From Symbiodinium natans (Eukaryota > Sar > Dinophyceae > Suessiales > Symbiodiniaceae), in contig CAJNDS010000038.1 in the NCBI GenBank assembly GCA_905221605.1, positions 1-64,000 on the forward strand: a stretch of 64,000 nt of DNA, written 5' to 3'. Positions 1-13,640 of this stretch are shown here, one piece after another. Below the pieces are notes generated by a model that saw nothing but the letters and a program-made list of their open reading frames with translations, was not told the DNA's origin and made no database searches. The position numbers were made by a program, and so were the translations under genes. Numbering within the stretch: the stretch's first letter is position 1; each line of letters starts with the position of its first letter.

Positions 1-1740
1 TAGGCAGGTCACAGTTTGGTGTGGTCTCTGTAGGGGACGGTGAATGGCAAACAACAAGTCGCATACATCGCTGCATGTCAGCGGACAAGCCACCCTGAAG
101 CGAAGATCGTGCCCCGAGTGTTGTTTTTGTGAGCTTTCTTTCATCTTCTCGTTTGAAAAATTCCGGATTCTTCTCCAGATGTCTGTCTGTGTGTGTCTGT
201 CCCACGTTCTTTGTTCTAACTTGTTACTTGGTTTGTTGCTTCCTGATGGGCTTGTTATTGGAGTTTCTGGCTTTGTGGTCTTGCTGTCTTGCACGACCTT
301 GCTGTTGACGGCCTCGGGTTTGTGAGTTTGAAGGAATAGGACTGTTTAACATGAGCTGCTACTGCAAGCTTGCATCCCTCACGCACAGGCTTGTCATAAC
401 AAGGGTGCCTCTCTTGTTCCGGTGTTTGATGTTCAGCAGCAGGTCGATGTGCGCAAGCTCTTGAGTTGCTAAGTAGCCAAAGGTTTCAATGTTTCGCGCT
501 CTGAGCGAACCTATCCTTGGGGAGATGAAGTCGCTCCTGACGTGGGATGAAATGTGCCCCAAGCCCCAAAGGCAAAGGGAATCCAGTACCAACCGCTGCT
601 GTAGTTTGGGTCCCGAGTTCAGAAACCAAAGAAGCTAAAGCCAGCCCTGAGCAGGACTACAGCAAAACCTCCAACTTTGTGTCGTTTGCTGTTCTGGTGC
701 CGGAGAATGATGCGTGGAAGATGTGTGAGGTGTACGATCGCCTCGTAGCCAGGGGAATTATCACCGTCCGCCTTTGGAACAAGCTGACCCCGCCGCATGG
801 CCACGACATGCATCAGTAACTTTGTGGTGATTCGAAGATTCCGAACATGCAGCCCCATATCAGAGAACAGCAAGCCCAATTGCTTGCGCAGAATGTTTTG
901 GTGCAAAGGAAGGCCTACTACGGGGAGTATTCTATGCATGTCCTCATGAAGTGCAAGCTGCAAGCCACTGGCCACATCTTCGAAGTCCGGCTCTGCTTCA
1001 GTGCCTTTGCCAGCCAAAAGGAACTTGAATTTCACGTCCATGAATTTCACGTCCATCCCAGAATACTCGGAGGAATCAGTCTTGTCTCGCCTGGCGTCTG
1101 CGAGGTGCGTTCTACCACCTGGAGCAAGACTTGAGCTGGCTGTGTGACTGGAGAGAGCTGTTACGTTCGCAGCACCACTTCCTCCCCGGTGAGGAAAACC
1201 ACTACCAGGGACAGGTTCGGGATAAGGCCCGGGATCCAACAGCCCTGAACCAAACCCCACGCCCCGATCCTTGTAAAAAGGCGAATAACTCTGCTTTGTG
1301 TGGGCTCTTCTGAAACAGCCTACAAACTGTTGCAAAGATTGAATGTTTGCGGCTTCAGGGTTGCGGTTGACAGCCGAGCACCTCAGATCCTATTTAGACG
1401 AAGTTGCAATGCTCTTGAGCCATCTGCAGATACCGTTCTGCTGCAATTGCGGTTATGCGCCCACGCCGTGCCTTTTAATCTTCACCCCTCCCCCTCCCCC
1501 TCCCTCTCTCTCCCCATCTTTCCCTCTTTCCCCCCGAGCTCCAGAAGGCTGGAGAGGTTCTTGAGGTGGAGGTCCTGACGCCCAAGTCCGGGCTTCCTGG
1601 CAAACCGGATGGCGAGGGGGCGACTTAGCTATACTTGGCCAGCACATGGGCGTGCGTGTATACACACTTTCCCATGCTTTCCCACATGCTTTTTTTGCAC
1701 ATCTCGTACATTCCATCTACTGGGCTATCGATAGCTATCG
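1..1740. other. Gene-poor stretch, no recognised gene
   Basis: I recognise no gene here. The longest open frame is on the minus strand at about 619-1335 (238 codons); part of it reads like protein (around MDVKFKFLLAG and LPLHQNILRKQLG), but no domain is recognisable, and the opposite strand is also open at 547-819 and 847-1134. A CT-rich run lies at about 1486-1535. A real exon in either direction cannot be excluded. Confidence 0.3.
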
Positions 1741-1749
1741 ATCAAGGTG

Positions 1750-2064
1750 ATGTGCTACGCGGACGGCGGTGACCTTTACCGGGGCCAGTGGGTTCAGGGC
1801 AAGAAGCATGGCCAAGGAGCTCAATACTATTGCTCTGGAGACAGCTACCAGGGTGAGTACCAGAATCACAAGACGCATGGCCTGCAGCTGGAAAGTATGG
1901 GCACAGTTTTGTGAATAGTAGCAAGAAGCCCTCAAGACCGTCTCGCAACCTGTGTGCCACCTGCTGCAGCCAGGAAGCATGGACAAGGTGTTTACCGCTA
2001 TGCCGACGGTGATTGCCACGAGGGTCAATACTTGGACGGCCGCAAACATGGCTCGGGTCTGTGA
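1750..2064 (+). pseudogene. MORN-repeat protein fragment (exons or pseudogene)
   Basis: Two blocks of MORN (membrane occupation and recognition nexus) repeats lie in the same reading frame. The first, 1750-1911, contains YADGGDLYRGQW, GKKHGQG and GDSYQGEYQNHKTHG. The second, 1972-2061, contains RKHGQGVYRYADGD and EGQYLDGRKHGSG. An in-frame TGA at 1912 separates them and another at 2062 ends the second. MORN proteins bind membranes or act as scaffolds and form large families in alveolates. Either the two blocks are exons of a gene whose intron holds the stop (an AG acceptor, ctgctgcag, ends at 1969), or this is a decayed copy. No further repeats are visible on either side, so I favour a fragment. 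The MORN assignment is secure; gene status is not. Confidence 0.6.
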
Positions 2065-5000
2065 CACGACCCAATTTTGAGTTACAGCTCTTCGGTTGGT
2101 TGGCTTGGGGGGTGCCTGGGAAACTGGCTGACTTTGAAAACGGGGGCTGGAGGTGTTTTGCACCGCCGCCGACATTCGACTTGCATATCTAGTCTTCTAC
2201 AGCCTTGGCCGTAGAGGTTCAAGGGTACGTCGGCTGCCTATTGCGATTTTGCGCCCCCACCGAGACCGACATATTGCTTCCTCGCATTCAGAGCGATGGT
2301 TCTGCTGTCGATCCGACTATCGATCGATGACCCAAGCCGAGACTAGCAAGACTAGCTGCTGAGATTCAAACTAAAGCTCACACTGGAAAGTGTGTAATCG
2401 GGAAGCGCATGAAACATCATAGAGCCACTGGCAAGGGAACTGTAGAACCTGGGAACGGACGGATCGGACGCACAGATTCGGTTGTTGAGTGCTGTGTCTC
2501 AAGCATAGGAGAGTGTCATGGTGTCTTGTTGCTTGTGGGATTGCCAAGGTACTGGTACTCAGACGGCCGTGTGCTAGTCTCCAGCTACGACCAGGATCAG
2601 CAATCAGGCAGCGATGGCTTGGTGCAACATTTTTGCATCAGCAACACATACTAGTAGCAAGGTCATCTTCTTCCTAATATCAACGGTCATGGGTGTAGGC
2701 TATCATTCTCGACCCTATGCGAATGGGTTGCGGCACTCGGTTTCTCTCATGCAAAGGCCAGGCAGCAAGGGCTCGTGGAGTTTCGATCTTGACGATTTCA
2801 GGGTACACTGCAACATGTTGTCTGAACTGGACCGGCCGTGGGGATGGCAGGGCCGCGTTGTCCACAGAATTGTGAATCGCAGGCCCCCTCAGACGCCCTC
2901 TTTCTCCAGAGTACTCCAGGGCAGAGATGGCAGTCCAAATCTCCCTACGAACAAGCTCAACAAATCTCCCCCGTCCCTTGCGCAGGCCCGAACTTCTCTC
3001 AAATTGCCCACTTCCCCACCCCAGAGGACCCGGCGTCGTCTGGAGCACCAACGGTCTTCAGGCTTGGCTCACAGAGTCGGGCATCGAGGCCGGGGCAGCC
3101 CTACTCACTGTGTGCATGGATTCTAGTCAGAACTGGTTTGGGCCCTTGTAGGTATCAGATCTGGACCTGGAGACAGCTGACCACAAAGCAAAGGAGATGG
3201 GCTTCCCACCCTTCCCTCGGGACTGAGGCATCTGAAGGGTGCAGGGATTCTGGTATCCGTGCGCAGACATACTGCCTTATGAATCTAGGGTTCTACGCAT
3301 GTTCATGCCGAGGTGAGCTAGATTATGATTTACTGATTTTTCTGGATCAGCCCTCCAAACCTGAACCCTCGAATGCGGGTGCTGGGTGTCGGCAAGTGCG
3401 AAACGGCAGTCCAGAAAGGAGTCGAAGTGTCCACGTGTGACTTCGTAGCCAACTCTCCAACGCTGTATGTTGCAGACGTGCCTCCCCAGATTGCTTTGTG
3501 TGTGGAATGCTGGCTGAGTGTATCCGTGTCACGCACGAGCAGGCATCCTTTCGCTGCTGCATGCAGCTGTTAACGATCAGAAGCGTGACTTCCAGGTCTG
3601 AGGGGCGTCAGACCAGGTAGAACCTGGTTCGTTTGGGGGCCGGCTTGGTCGCAGGAAAGGTCCCTCGGCCCCTGGACTTGGAACGTCGTCCGTTTTGTAC
3701 ATGTCTCGAGGCTGCTGGATGGGATCACCTGCACCTCAAACCTCAAGGCTGGATCAGGTTTTAGACAAGCATGGGTGAGCCGTCGAACTCCAACAACTCT
3801 TCAACTCCGAGACGAGTTTCAACAAGAGTCCGGCAGCTCTTGCGGTGCATGAGATGACGGCACCAATGTGTGCTGTGGGCACTGCTGGCAAAGCCACAGA
3901 CATGACAAAATGTTCATTTTGCCAGCGCCAGAGGGTCCAGTGCTGCAACGCCCTCTCAGTTCCTGCCATTAGGGTCCCTTGTCGCCTTTGAGAATGCGAA
4001 TTCTTTCTGTGAGTGGGCTCTACCTAGCCCATTGGATCTTCTCAGCAGTACTGCAAGAAGAGCACTCATGCACGCAAACTGATGTAGGCATCATCCTCCA
4101 CAGTTACCAAAGCCCTGCTAACCAGCGGTCGCCGCAGACCTCTCGAGGGCGAAGTGAGTTCACCGAACGAGGTTTTCCCACTCCTCAAGCCGGTTGATGA
4201 GAAGAAGGTTTTGCCGGAGTCAGGGCATCAGATGCTTTAAGGCTTAAAGGCTAATAATTAGGGCTTCAGAGCACCTTGCTCAAATTGCTGAGCCATGGAT
4301 GTCTCGCAGATGACGGAGGAGGACAGGGGTTGTTTGCTCAAGCCACGGACAAGGCTCAAGCAGGGTGCTTCGCCAGTGTCATGAGACTCGGCAGGTACCT
4401 CAAGGCAGGGGCTCAAAGGCTTGTAGGCACCAGTCACCTCAGACGTCAGAGCCACCAAGCTGCAAGGTTTTATCACCCGTTTTGAACGCTCGTGCACAGC
4501 AGCAGGCGCGCCATGCAGTGAGCACAGTCATACACATCAAAGAGCCCGGTGCACTAACGGCAACACGAGGCTTCATGAGCTGGTGAATGCAGTTTCCTGC
4601 CAGACGAATGTCAGCTAGTAATGCAACAACAAGATCCACATTTGGTATGTGCGGCTGGTCGGAAAGTCTGAAAAACAAGAAGCGGACTGAAAGGGAAACC
4701 CACACTCTGTGCAAGCCTGACCTTCAAAAGGCCGCGAGCATGATCCATGTAGAATCACAGGTGTCCGTGACAATTCCTCTGCGGGATGTTGATCGTGGAC
4801 CTTCAGAGCTTTATCAACGAGACAACATAACGCAAATAGCAGGGCCAACAGTGATGTTCAGCACGGGTACATGTTTCGCCGCGTTTCGCACCTTTCTTGC
4901 CATCCAAGTTGACGCGATTCTGGGCACAGAACAAAAAGCGGGTACACTTTGATAATATCATCATCGCTTGTTGAGCATGGTGATTGTCATGAACTGTAGC

Positions 5001-8000
5001 AGGCTGTCCGGTACCCGAGACAGCCGTGGCAGTCGCAGCATGTCGGCTTACGTCACAGTGTTGCCTGCACACAACTTTTCTGCCGTGGCAGCAGCAACGT
5101 CGTTGGTGAAGGTGTAGAAATCGTCAAGTCCTCATTTCCCCTTATTTCCGGTACTGTAGCGGTTGCCGACAGCAGTCTGCAAGACCAGAGGAATCAGCAC
5201 CGCACTGACCAGTGGTTCTCAGCAGAAAGGCTTGCAAGTGGCCCGCCGACAATCATGGTGGAGTTCGGACCAAAGCTACCAACATCCAAGGTGTAAACAA
5301 CTTGCTTTCAGGTTATGTTTCTGTGATGTCTCAGTAGCGTCGTTGCAGCAAGTCTCATTTTGCCTCCCGTCCCCAACTCGAACATCTCGAACATCTCGAA
5401 CAATTTGTGTGAGCATCTGCAGGAGCAGCTGCAGGCTCTTCGGGGGCAGCGGTCAGCATGAAGAGAAAGTTTCGCTCTGCAAATTCACAAGGGGCCCCAT
5501 AAGGCTCCAGCGAGAGCAACAGACATGTACCAGGCTCTTGAGGCGCTAAGATTCGGACTTGGGAACGGTGCGCGGCTTCATGGGGCTGTAGGCTAAAGAC
5601 ACCTCCAGGCAGCGATGCAGCTTTCCCTCCAAGAGGCGGCTGGTGCCGGGGCGGAGCAGGCGAGGAAAGGGGAATTGGAAGGGAAGGTGCTTTGGGGTTG
5701 TGAAGGAATGTGTTTGTTGTTGTTTTGTTGGGTGGGGGGGGGGGGGGGGGGGGGGGGGTGTTGTTATATTCTCTGCTTTCTGTTTCGCTCTAGGTTTTGT
5801 TTTTGTCGGTTTCGTTTCTTATTGCTGTTGCCTCGTTAGGTTCGCCTGCTGCTCAGCTACTTTCTCTCTTTGCTGTTTTGTATGTTTTCCTGCACAGGTC
5901 CCACTTTTCTCATTATTCTTGGTAGCACTATTCTTATTTAGTCTTACCATTTGTATAGTTTGAAATTGGTACTGGTAGCGCATCTTTGTTAGTATTACTT
6001 TGTTCTGGTAGTATTGTTATCCATCGTTTCATTTCTGGCTGGGCTTTAGGATTTAGTTTTTTGAAAGGTAGCTGTGTGGGGGCCCGTGTTATGTACATCT
6101 GTGTTGTTCCCTTTTCTTCACAAAGCATAAATGGCATGGTTCGATTCGTTCGGATTGTTGCTTTGAGTTTCTTCTCTGGTGTTTTTTTGTGCATGGGCCC
6201 CCTCAACACGTCCTCGTAAATTGTCGAGTCCCCCAAATCTTAACCCCAAGGCCTGCCTAGGATTCCATTCGAGTTTTGTGGATGTTCGATGGATATTTGG
6301 AGCATGACAGTTTTAACCTGAGCCGTTTGACACATCCAGAAGCATTGTCTCCTATGGATCTGTTCTTAGAGAAACCAAAGCCCCGACAAAGCTACAAGTG
6401 GGTCAAAACTAGTGCCCCCCACGGCATTCCACTCTCCAGATTTCAGGGTTGGGGTTGAGGTCCAGGGTGTCCAGGGTTCGGCGAGTAGCATGGTCGTTGT
6501 TACCCTCCCCCCCCCCGGCTTCGCCCAAAGTCCGCGCAAAACTGCCTCACTGCTTATTCTTGCTGACTGCCACCGGAAATCTTAACCTTGGCAGGCATCG
6601 CAACTTGGCCGCAGCCCCCAAGGCATTGCCGGGCCGACCAAAGCCTCGCCCTTTCCAAACAAAAGACCCGCAGGCCAGATGGTTTTGCGTTTCAAGGCTT
6701 GGGTTGCGGGAAATTGGGGGACCCCGGGGACCGCCGTTCGAGGTCGCCTTCACCGAAGTCCCAAGTGGTCAAGCATTGTATGTGTTTGCAGTTATGTTGG
6801 AGGTCAAGTTGAAAGGTCAGCCCCGAAAAGCCGCGGGCGACATGCCTCCTATGAGTGTATCATCCAAATGGTCCACTGGGGCTTTGCATAGCTACTTCTT
6901 GGGGCCCTGAGTGGGGCACCTCAAGCATTGCCGGGCCTACTCGTGCATTGAATCTGAGACAGCAGGCTCCACTCTCCAAAACATTCCGCAACCTTATGCC
7001 AAGTACTTTCGGTACTCGCAGTGCTCTCCCGCATTTTTCTTTGGATGGAGGATGTGCTGTCGCAACCTTGCCGCGCCTCTGCCAAGAAGAAACGTGGCTT
7101 CCCTAGCTTGCGATTTAGGTAATTTACTTGTTAAGGCTTTAACAATTGCCAAGCTTGTGTGTTGCTCAGGGTATTGGGTTTGTTCGTTTGGATGAATGAA
7201 TGGCTTTGCACCCATCTCAGCGCCATACGCCCGAAGCGCATGAGTAAGGCGTAGACATAACTTCTGCAGAGTCTTTTTTTCCATCTTTGGTAGCCCGCTC
7301 TCAAGTTTGACAGGCATAAAAACCCATGACTGAAACGGCCGGCGGTTGCTGCAGTCTAGCGCACCGGAGAAAGCTATGCAGATCTAAGCCCTCACTCGTC
7401 CTCAGACTCGCCTCTTCTTGGACCTTTTTTTCGGAGTGGCAAGTTATGAAGGCCCCGAAAGCTGGTAGGTGGTGAGCACGAACGGAGGGCTGCGAGTGGA
7501 AATGGAGCAAGATGTATCGCAGATCCTGGCCTAGACATGCCGAATGTTACAAACTGGACTGCTTCGGAGGCTTTTTGGGTTTGGCTTTGTTTGCCTGGGG
7601 TCAAAACGCTCAATGCTTGATTGGAGGGCTCTTGAATGAGAACTTGAGCAAAGTCGAGCCAACTGTAACTGCAGTTTTTGCAAGAAGTTTTCTTTCTTCG
7701 TGCAAAGTGCATCATCACTGCTTGACCCCGTGGTGGGAGATTCTGCCTCCACTTGAGAGTGAACACAGCTGTGGGGAGTGGTTCTGGCATCCCGTTTTGC
7801 GGCAAAGCTCTCCGATGTTGGCTCCAACAAATTGGCGTATCCTCGATCCGGATGGGGCCTGTTTCTGATGCGTTCCGGTCTTGAAGTTTGTTCTGCTTTT
7901 GGGTGCCGCCTGCGACCCTTCCCCAAACACGCTGATGAGGGCTGGGTGCGAGCTGCCCCTTCGCAACATTTCGCAACATGACGTCGGCTCATCACCGCGA

Positions 8001-8439
8001 CCCAGAATGCTGCAGGTGCTGAGGCATGTTGCTGCAGAAACTCATCTATCTGGCTCGAGCATGGTCTTTATCTCAAGAACACACACACACACAGACTTGT
8101 CTCGCAAAACGGAAGCCCCAGCTTTGAACCCCAGGAGCTCTTGAGGCTCCTCTTCGGCGACCCCCGGAGGTGACGGTATGGTGGGGTATTGCCACGGTAT
8201 TGATGCTTTACCTGAAGCCCTGAAGCCACCTGAAGCCACCTGAAGCACCTGAAGCAAACCTTCAGTGCTTTGAAATTTGTATTGTCAGAGCCAGAGTTGT
8301 ATTGTCAGAGCAAGAGCCTGAAGTGAGCGCTGAAGTCGCTGGTGAGCAAACCTGTTAACATGTTCTGTGTCGAGGCGACAGATGTCGAGCGCTGGCTGAC
8401 AGTGGGTTTCCAGCTGCTTGCCCTGCAAGTCACTATCTC

Positions 8440-8506
8440 GAACCTCGAACATCCTCGAGCATCCTCGAGCATCCTCGAACATCCTCGAACATCCTCGAAC
8501 CTCTCT
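8440..8506. repeat. 10-bp tandem repeat (ATCCTCGAAC/ATCCTCGAGC)
   Basis: About six consecutive copies of a 10-bp unit alternate between ATCCTCGAGC and ATCCTCGAAC. It is a minisatellite with no visible link to a gene. Confidence 0.8.
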
Positions 8507-9584
8507 TCAATCGATTGCTGATGTTCAAAAAGGCACGATACTCTGGATTGAACAGAACCGAGAGCAAAAAAGCTGAATTCATACGCCCTTTCGTGTGGGA
8601 CGTAACGGGCATCTGCGGTGCGCAAGTCTCGCACGTAAGAGGGCTGACGTGGGTCATCACAGGCCACAGCAATTCCAAACTCGTTGTGTAGTCATGCGTA
8701 CCTCACCCAAACTCATAAGCCCTCAGGCGAGTACGTACTTGGAAACGCGACCAAAGTTTAGGCAATGAAGCCCTTGCTGCGAGCCCTTGCTGCAAGCCCA
8801 GGTGGAGCCAGCGCGCAGGCCTCGAGTGGGGCCTTTGGCAGAAGCAGGGTGGGCCGTGCCGCTTGGGCGAGTTGGCAGGATTGTGGATGATTTTAGAACT
8901 GGGCTAAAGGATTAAGTATTGAATGATTGCAATCATTGAAGTTGAAGTGTTTGAGTAGCTGTGTTCTGCCTTGCTCCTCGTAGCCTTCCAGCAGTCGGGC
9001 GTGAAGTGCCAGGCATCCCCTGAATCTCCATTCCCCAAGGTCTCAGGCACCCGACTTCCGGTCGGCTCACAGGTCCAGCAGCATATTGAGAAGCTTCCTG
9101 GAAGCCTGCTGCACCTAGGTGGTGTCTTCGCACCAGTTCAGGCCCGCCATAATTCGAAGGTTCTCAGAATAGCTGTACGTGGCAGGGATCTTGATGCTCT
9201 GTCTGATCGAGGTCGTTTTCTAAGTTAAAAAGCAAGTCAACGGTCAGGCGTGAACAAGAACCATCCGCTCGCATCGGGACACCTTACTTTTCCGTTACTA
9301 TCGCCATGGTTATTGCTGCTGTTGTTGCAATTTTTTCATAGATGGTCATGTCATTGCTACTTGTTTCATGTAAATGGCTTAGTGGGTTGTTTTGCGACGA
9401 TGGACGCAGATACTTGTCTTAAGTGAGTTGTCCCTTCTTTACTGTCGTTCTTCTTATCTTATTGGTCCCTGTCTTATCTTGCATCCTATTTTAGTTTTGC
9501 TGAAAAAAGAGAGAAGGCGTGCCGAGACGCAAGCTGCTAACTCGAGGAGTCGAAAGAAGAATAGACAAGTAAAGCGAGATAAGA

Positions 9585-9690
9585 GCAGGAGAGTAGCAGA
9601 GGGAGGAAGAGAGAGCGAGTGAGAGAGCGAGAGGGCGAGAGACAGCGAGAGAGAGTGAGAGAGGCAGAGAGCGAGAGATAAGGAGAGCAG
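9585..9690. repeat. GA-rich microsatellite tract
   Basis: An irregular GAGAGC/GAGAGA purine tract on the + strand. The serine/leucine-rich frame opposite it (9454-9780) is a by-product of the repeat. Confidence 0.75.
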
Positions 9691-12499
9691 CAAACTGATG
9701 TAAGTTTTGGGACCGCCCGCTCGTTTGCTAACCGGGAAGCTCACCGGGCTGACGAAGAAGATGTAAGGTGTCAGCACCAAAGCGATCCCATCAGCTGTCT
9801 CACCAGCGCTGGCGAGCGGCGGAGGTCGCTGCCACCTTCTGTACTTTAAGTCTTGCTCGTTTCTGTTGCTTTCTTATGTTTCATACGCAACATCACGTCA
9901 ACGGCGGGAGGGCTGGGCATTCAGATTTTGTTTCATTAGGTGCGCAGCTGATTTTATCATGGTTGGGGGCGGGGTATGTTGCCACTCGGGGGCCGGCATG
10001 GCAGGTTCTGCTTCCGAACCGTATGAAACTTTCGATACTTGTTCATTGCAGACGGGATAAGCAGCAGTCAAGCCTCAACCACCTAGAAGAACTGGTGTGA
10101 CAGGCCTTCGTTGTGAACAGCTGCTGTTTGGAGCTGGTGAGTCGGAACCGGCGTCGAGCGACAGAAGGCCTAAAATTGAGGGCTTAGCGGGAATCTGGAG
10201 TACCTTGAGTTGTTCCTGGCCCTTCTTTTCAATGAAGCGGCTTGGCATGCTCATGCGACAGTCTCTAAGCCTCAAAGATCTTGAGCCCGTTTTCGACACA
10301 GCTTCGCTTAACTGCTGTTTGCAGGAGCAGCCGATGGCAAGTTCTTGGTGCAGATGATGAGGAAGCCTGCAACGACCACCCCTAAGAAAGTACAAGCTTG
10401 CCAGGCCGCAGGCAGCAGACAGAAAATGGAATCAAAGCCTGCGTGCATATACGTGCATCGTAGCGTTGTGCACCTGGTGCTGTAGATGCTTCAGCCCTTT
10501 TTCCAGCCATCTTTCCAGGATGCACGCGCAGCGGTCCTCGCCCACGCGCTGACTTCGATCCTGTTTCACTGCTGCCCGAGCTCCTCCTACATGATCTGCC
10601 AGGCCCCTTAAGGCTAGGTTGAAGACTTCGTAGATGACAGGCTCGACCTCCGAGCTTAGGAACAGCCTTAGCGAAGTTCTGTGCCCTCCACCACCCCAGC
10701 AAAGTCAGAGGTCCGACCCCGGGCAGAGGGGGAGGGCGAGGACAGCTGCTAGCGCAGCGGCGGCACCGGCCATAATCGCAGCCGGAGCCTTGAGGGTCAT
10801 GATCTGACGTGAACATTGCTTAACATTGCTTAGCATGCTTAGATTCGGTGGAAGGTTGCCACAGCTTTCAGGGGTTTAGGAGTTGTGCAGAAGTTTCGTG
10901 ATTTCCTATTTCTTTCAGACCTTAAAAAACACCAATGCAAAGGACCCCCCCCCCCCCCCCATGAAACCTTGGAACCTGCAGACTCATAGTATTGACAGGA
11001 GAGGGCGCCAGCGCCTTGGCGATCACATCGCGGAAGCTGAGCCGTGCAGCGGAGGTCAGGCTGCTCCTGGAAACAGGCCCCCCACGCTGGCACATTCCTG
11101 CGGTCATGTGCATCCCTTCGCCCCCTACGTTCCCCACATGCCGTGGGTTCAGCAGAAAGCATCCTGCATGATAAGCCCATCCATCCACCTAGTCACCTAG
11201 TCACCTTCAAACAAAAGCCTCCAATCCACAGGAGCTGACAGCTGGCTTGCGGGGCCCCTGGGTGTGCTTAGCTTCCTCTGCTCAGTGCTAAGCACTCGCG
11301 GCGTATCCTCTGTGCGGGAGGCGCGGTGGCGCATTCAGGGTGTTTCCGGAGTCTTGTGTGTGCCTGTCCCATATCTCAGAGATTCCCAAAGTCACTTTGG
11401 CAAAGTGCGAATTCTAGCCAGAGAGGATATGGATGATCCCAGCACGCCGCTCATTGGACGGTTTGGCCACTGCAGTCAGGAGCTGCATCTGCTTGGATTT
11501 TGCAGTGCATGCACTAAAGAAGTAGTCACCTGAGGCGCAGCCTGCCACTGCAACTGTGGCAGGCTGCTTCTGTTGCACCTCCAGGTCTACCTGGAGCAAG
11601 CGTTGGTGAAGATTGAAGCAGCAAGATGCTACAAACAAGTAGACAACGTCCGTCAGCATGCCTGACAGGTGGTGCGTCCGTGCGTTATGCTTAGCTTCGA
11701 TCTGTCTATCGCAGAAGTTTTGCGAGAAGTTTCTCATCATCAGATACCCGAAGCGTCGAGCTGTATCAGAACCGGGCCGGCCCAACGGGAGGTGCAAGTC
11801 TGCAGTCCAAGCGGTCCCGGAGTTTCCAGTGACACTACGGCGCACGGTCGGGGGTATGTCGGGTTGCAGATGCAGAGTCGAGGAGAAACATGCGCCCCAG
11901 CGTAAGTGAGCTTGGGCGACGTAGGCCCCCTGTCGCCCTGTGTGCCATAATGGACAGGAAAGGCTTGCAGTGGCTGGCGGTGCAAAACTTTCGCTTCGCT
12001 TGATGCAGGCGGAGCTTAGGTGGGGTGGGGTTGAGCTTGCCATCAAGAAGCTTGATCTTCCGCCCGCTCGCGGGAAGGTTGCCAAGCAACACGATGGACT
12101 TCTTGTCCATGCTCGTGACGCCTAGCGCGGATCATGGGCATTCTAGGATTTTCGTTTTCTTTGGGTGTTCGAATTTGAAAATGAACGAGGAGCAGACTTG
12201 AAGGAGCACCCATGACTTGGACAAGACATTTGAGCAAAGCCATCAGCAATCCACCTAGAAAGATGTTTTGTTGGAGCAGCGTCGAATTCAAGTCGCTTGC
12301 GACCCAGAATTGTTTTGCAGGGCTTCTGACTTCCAATGAAAAACAAACCCCCTGCAGGAGCTGGTCAACCTAATGCTGATAGGGGAGGCCACCTCGAATC
12401 CCGGGCCTTGATTGGCGAGCGGAGATGGGGAGAGTACGCAGAGTGTCTGTAGCATAGAGTCATATAGAGTCCTTGTATCTGGTATGCAGTATGTGCGGG

Positions 12500-13640
12500 T
12501 ACTTATTTAAGGGGCTGCGCCCATGGGCAGGCAGCGCAGGCAGAAGCTCGAGGAGAGTTGTTCTGCAAACCTCGGATCGCGCGGGTTTAGCGACAGAGGG
12601 AAAGCTTATGCACGTGTGGGCCGCCGCGTCATCAAGGCCGGAGCCGCTGATGCTCATGATGCGCGCCCGGCATCCCGGACTGGGGCCGCTGATGCTCCTG
12701 ATGCGCGCTTGGGGCTCCCGGACTGAGCCCGCTGATGCTCGTGATGCGCTCCCATGGGGACCTTTGGGTGTCCGGGGTTATCTCATTTTGCGCAAAAAAC
12801 AACGTTCACCGGCGGCACGGCGGTCGGCGGCACTGGCGTCCAGCCTTATTGTGCTTCGCACAAGGCAAGCTTGCACGGGAGTCACCCGTGCCATTGGCAG
12901 GTCCGCGCCAGGCTGCAAGGGCCATGGCGCTGCCCGACTTTAAGGGGCTGCGTCCAGGGGGGCGGGCAATGCCCCGAGGAGGCAGAGGCATGCGGCGCAG
13001 GCGCGTGGCGGCTCTTGAAAGAGTGCAGCAGACGGCCGGACAAGAAGGCCCAAGCGCCCCGAAGAAAAAAACAGCTCCCAAAGCGTGGGCGCAGCGTGGC
13101 GCGCGCCGGCGCGCGTGCGCGCGCGTGCAAGACAAGCTGCGCGAGCCGGAACAAAGTCTCACACCTCCTCCGACAGAGGCATCACGAGCATCATTGGCTC
13201 CGTTCCTCCGGGCCCTCCCCCCCCCAGTATCATGAGCATCATTGGGCCAGCGCTTCTCCTTCTTGGGGCCATCGGCACCCCTCCCAAAAGGCATGAAAAC
13301 CCCAAAAACGCCTGCCGAGGCGGGATTTGGAGCCCCTCTTCCCGAAATAGCGACGCCGCTGATGCTCATGATGCTCACCGGGGCCCACCCAAAAGCACCC
13401 TTCTTCAGGTCAAAGCTCAAAACCATCGGTATGGGCGACGTTTAGGAATGCTTTTTGAAGATTTTGAAGGTGCTCTCGCCTCCCCGCCCCGACCCGGCCC
13501 GGTCCGGAAGGAGACCGCGGAGGTTGATGGTCTCGGGGGGCGGGGTCGGCGGCACTGCACGCCGGCTCATTGCTAAAGCAAAGGCCCGATTTTAAGGGGG
13601 CTGCGCCCATGGGCGGGCAGCGCAGGCAGAAGCGCGGGGC
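12500..13640. repeat. GC-rich patch with two dispersed repeat families
   Basis: This patch is clearly more GC-rich than its surroundings. Family A, a 41-bp word beginning TTAAGGGGCTGCGCCCATGG, occurs at 12507-12547, 13592-13633 and, truncated and diverged, at about 12940-12985; the two good copies nearly bracket the patch. Family B, core GCTGATGCTCATGATG, occurs at 12643-12667, 12685-12708, 12728-12750 and 13355-13380 on the + strand, and as its reverse complement at 13181-13200 and 13229-13253. Open frames across the patch on both strands (up to 206 codons) look like products of high GC content rather than genes. Confidence 0.65.

Larger units (their letters stand above)
2065..12490. other. 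Long gene-poor spacer with simple repeats
   Basis: I found no recognisable conserved domain over this 10-kb stretch. A cysteine-containing open frame ends at 3991 on the + strand (words KCSFCQRQRVQCC) and might be an exon. Visible structure: a pure G run at about 5730-5758 followed by a GT-rich tract to 6200; short repeats of CCTGAAG at 8209-8255; a 10-bp tandem at 8440-8506; a GA-rich tract at 9590-9690; and a C run at 10949-10962. Other open frames overlap on both strands and none reads convincingly as protein. Confidence 0.35.

Noticed and set aside
8440-8506. Tandem repeats considered as a CRISPR array
   Set aside because: Units are 10 bp without spacers, and the genome is eukaryotic.
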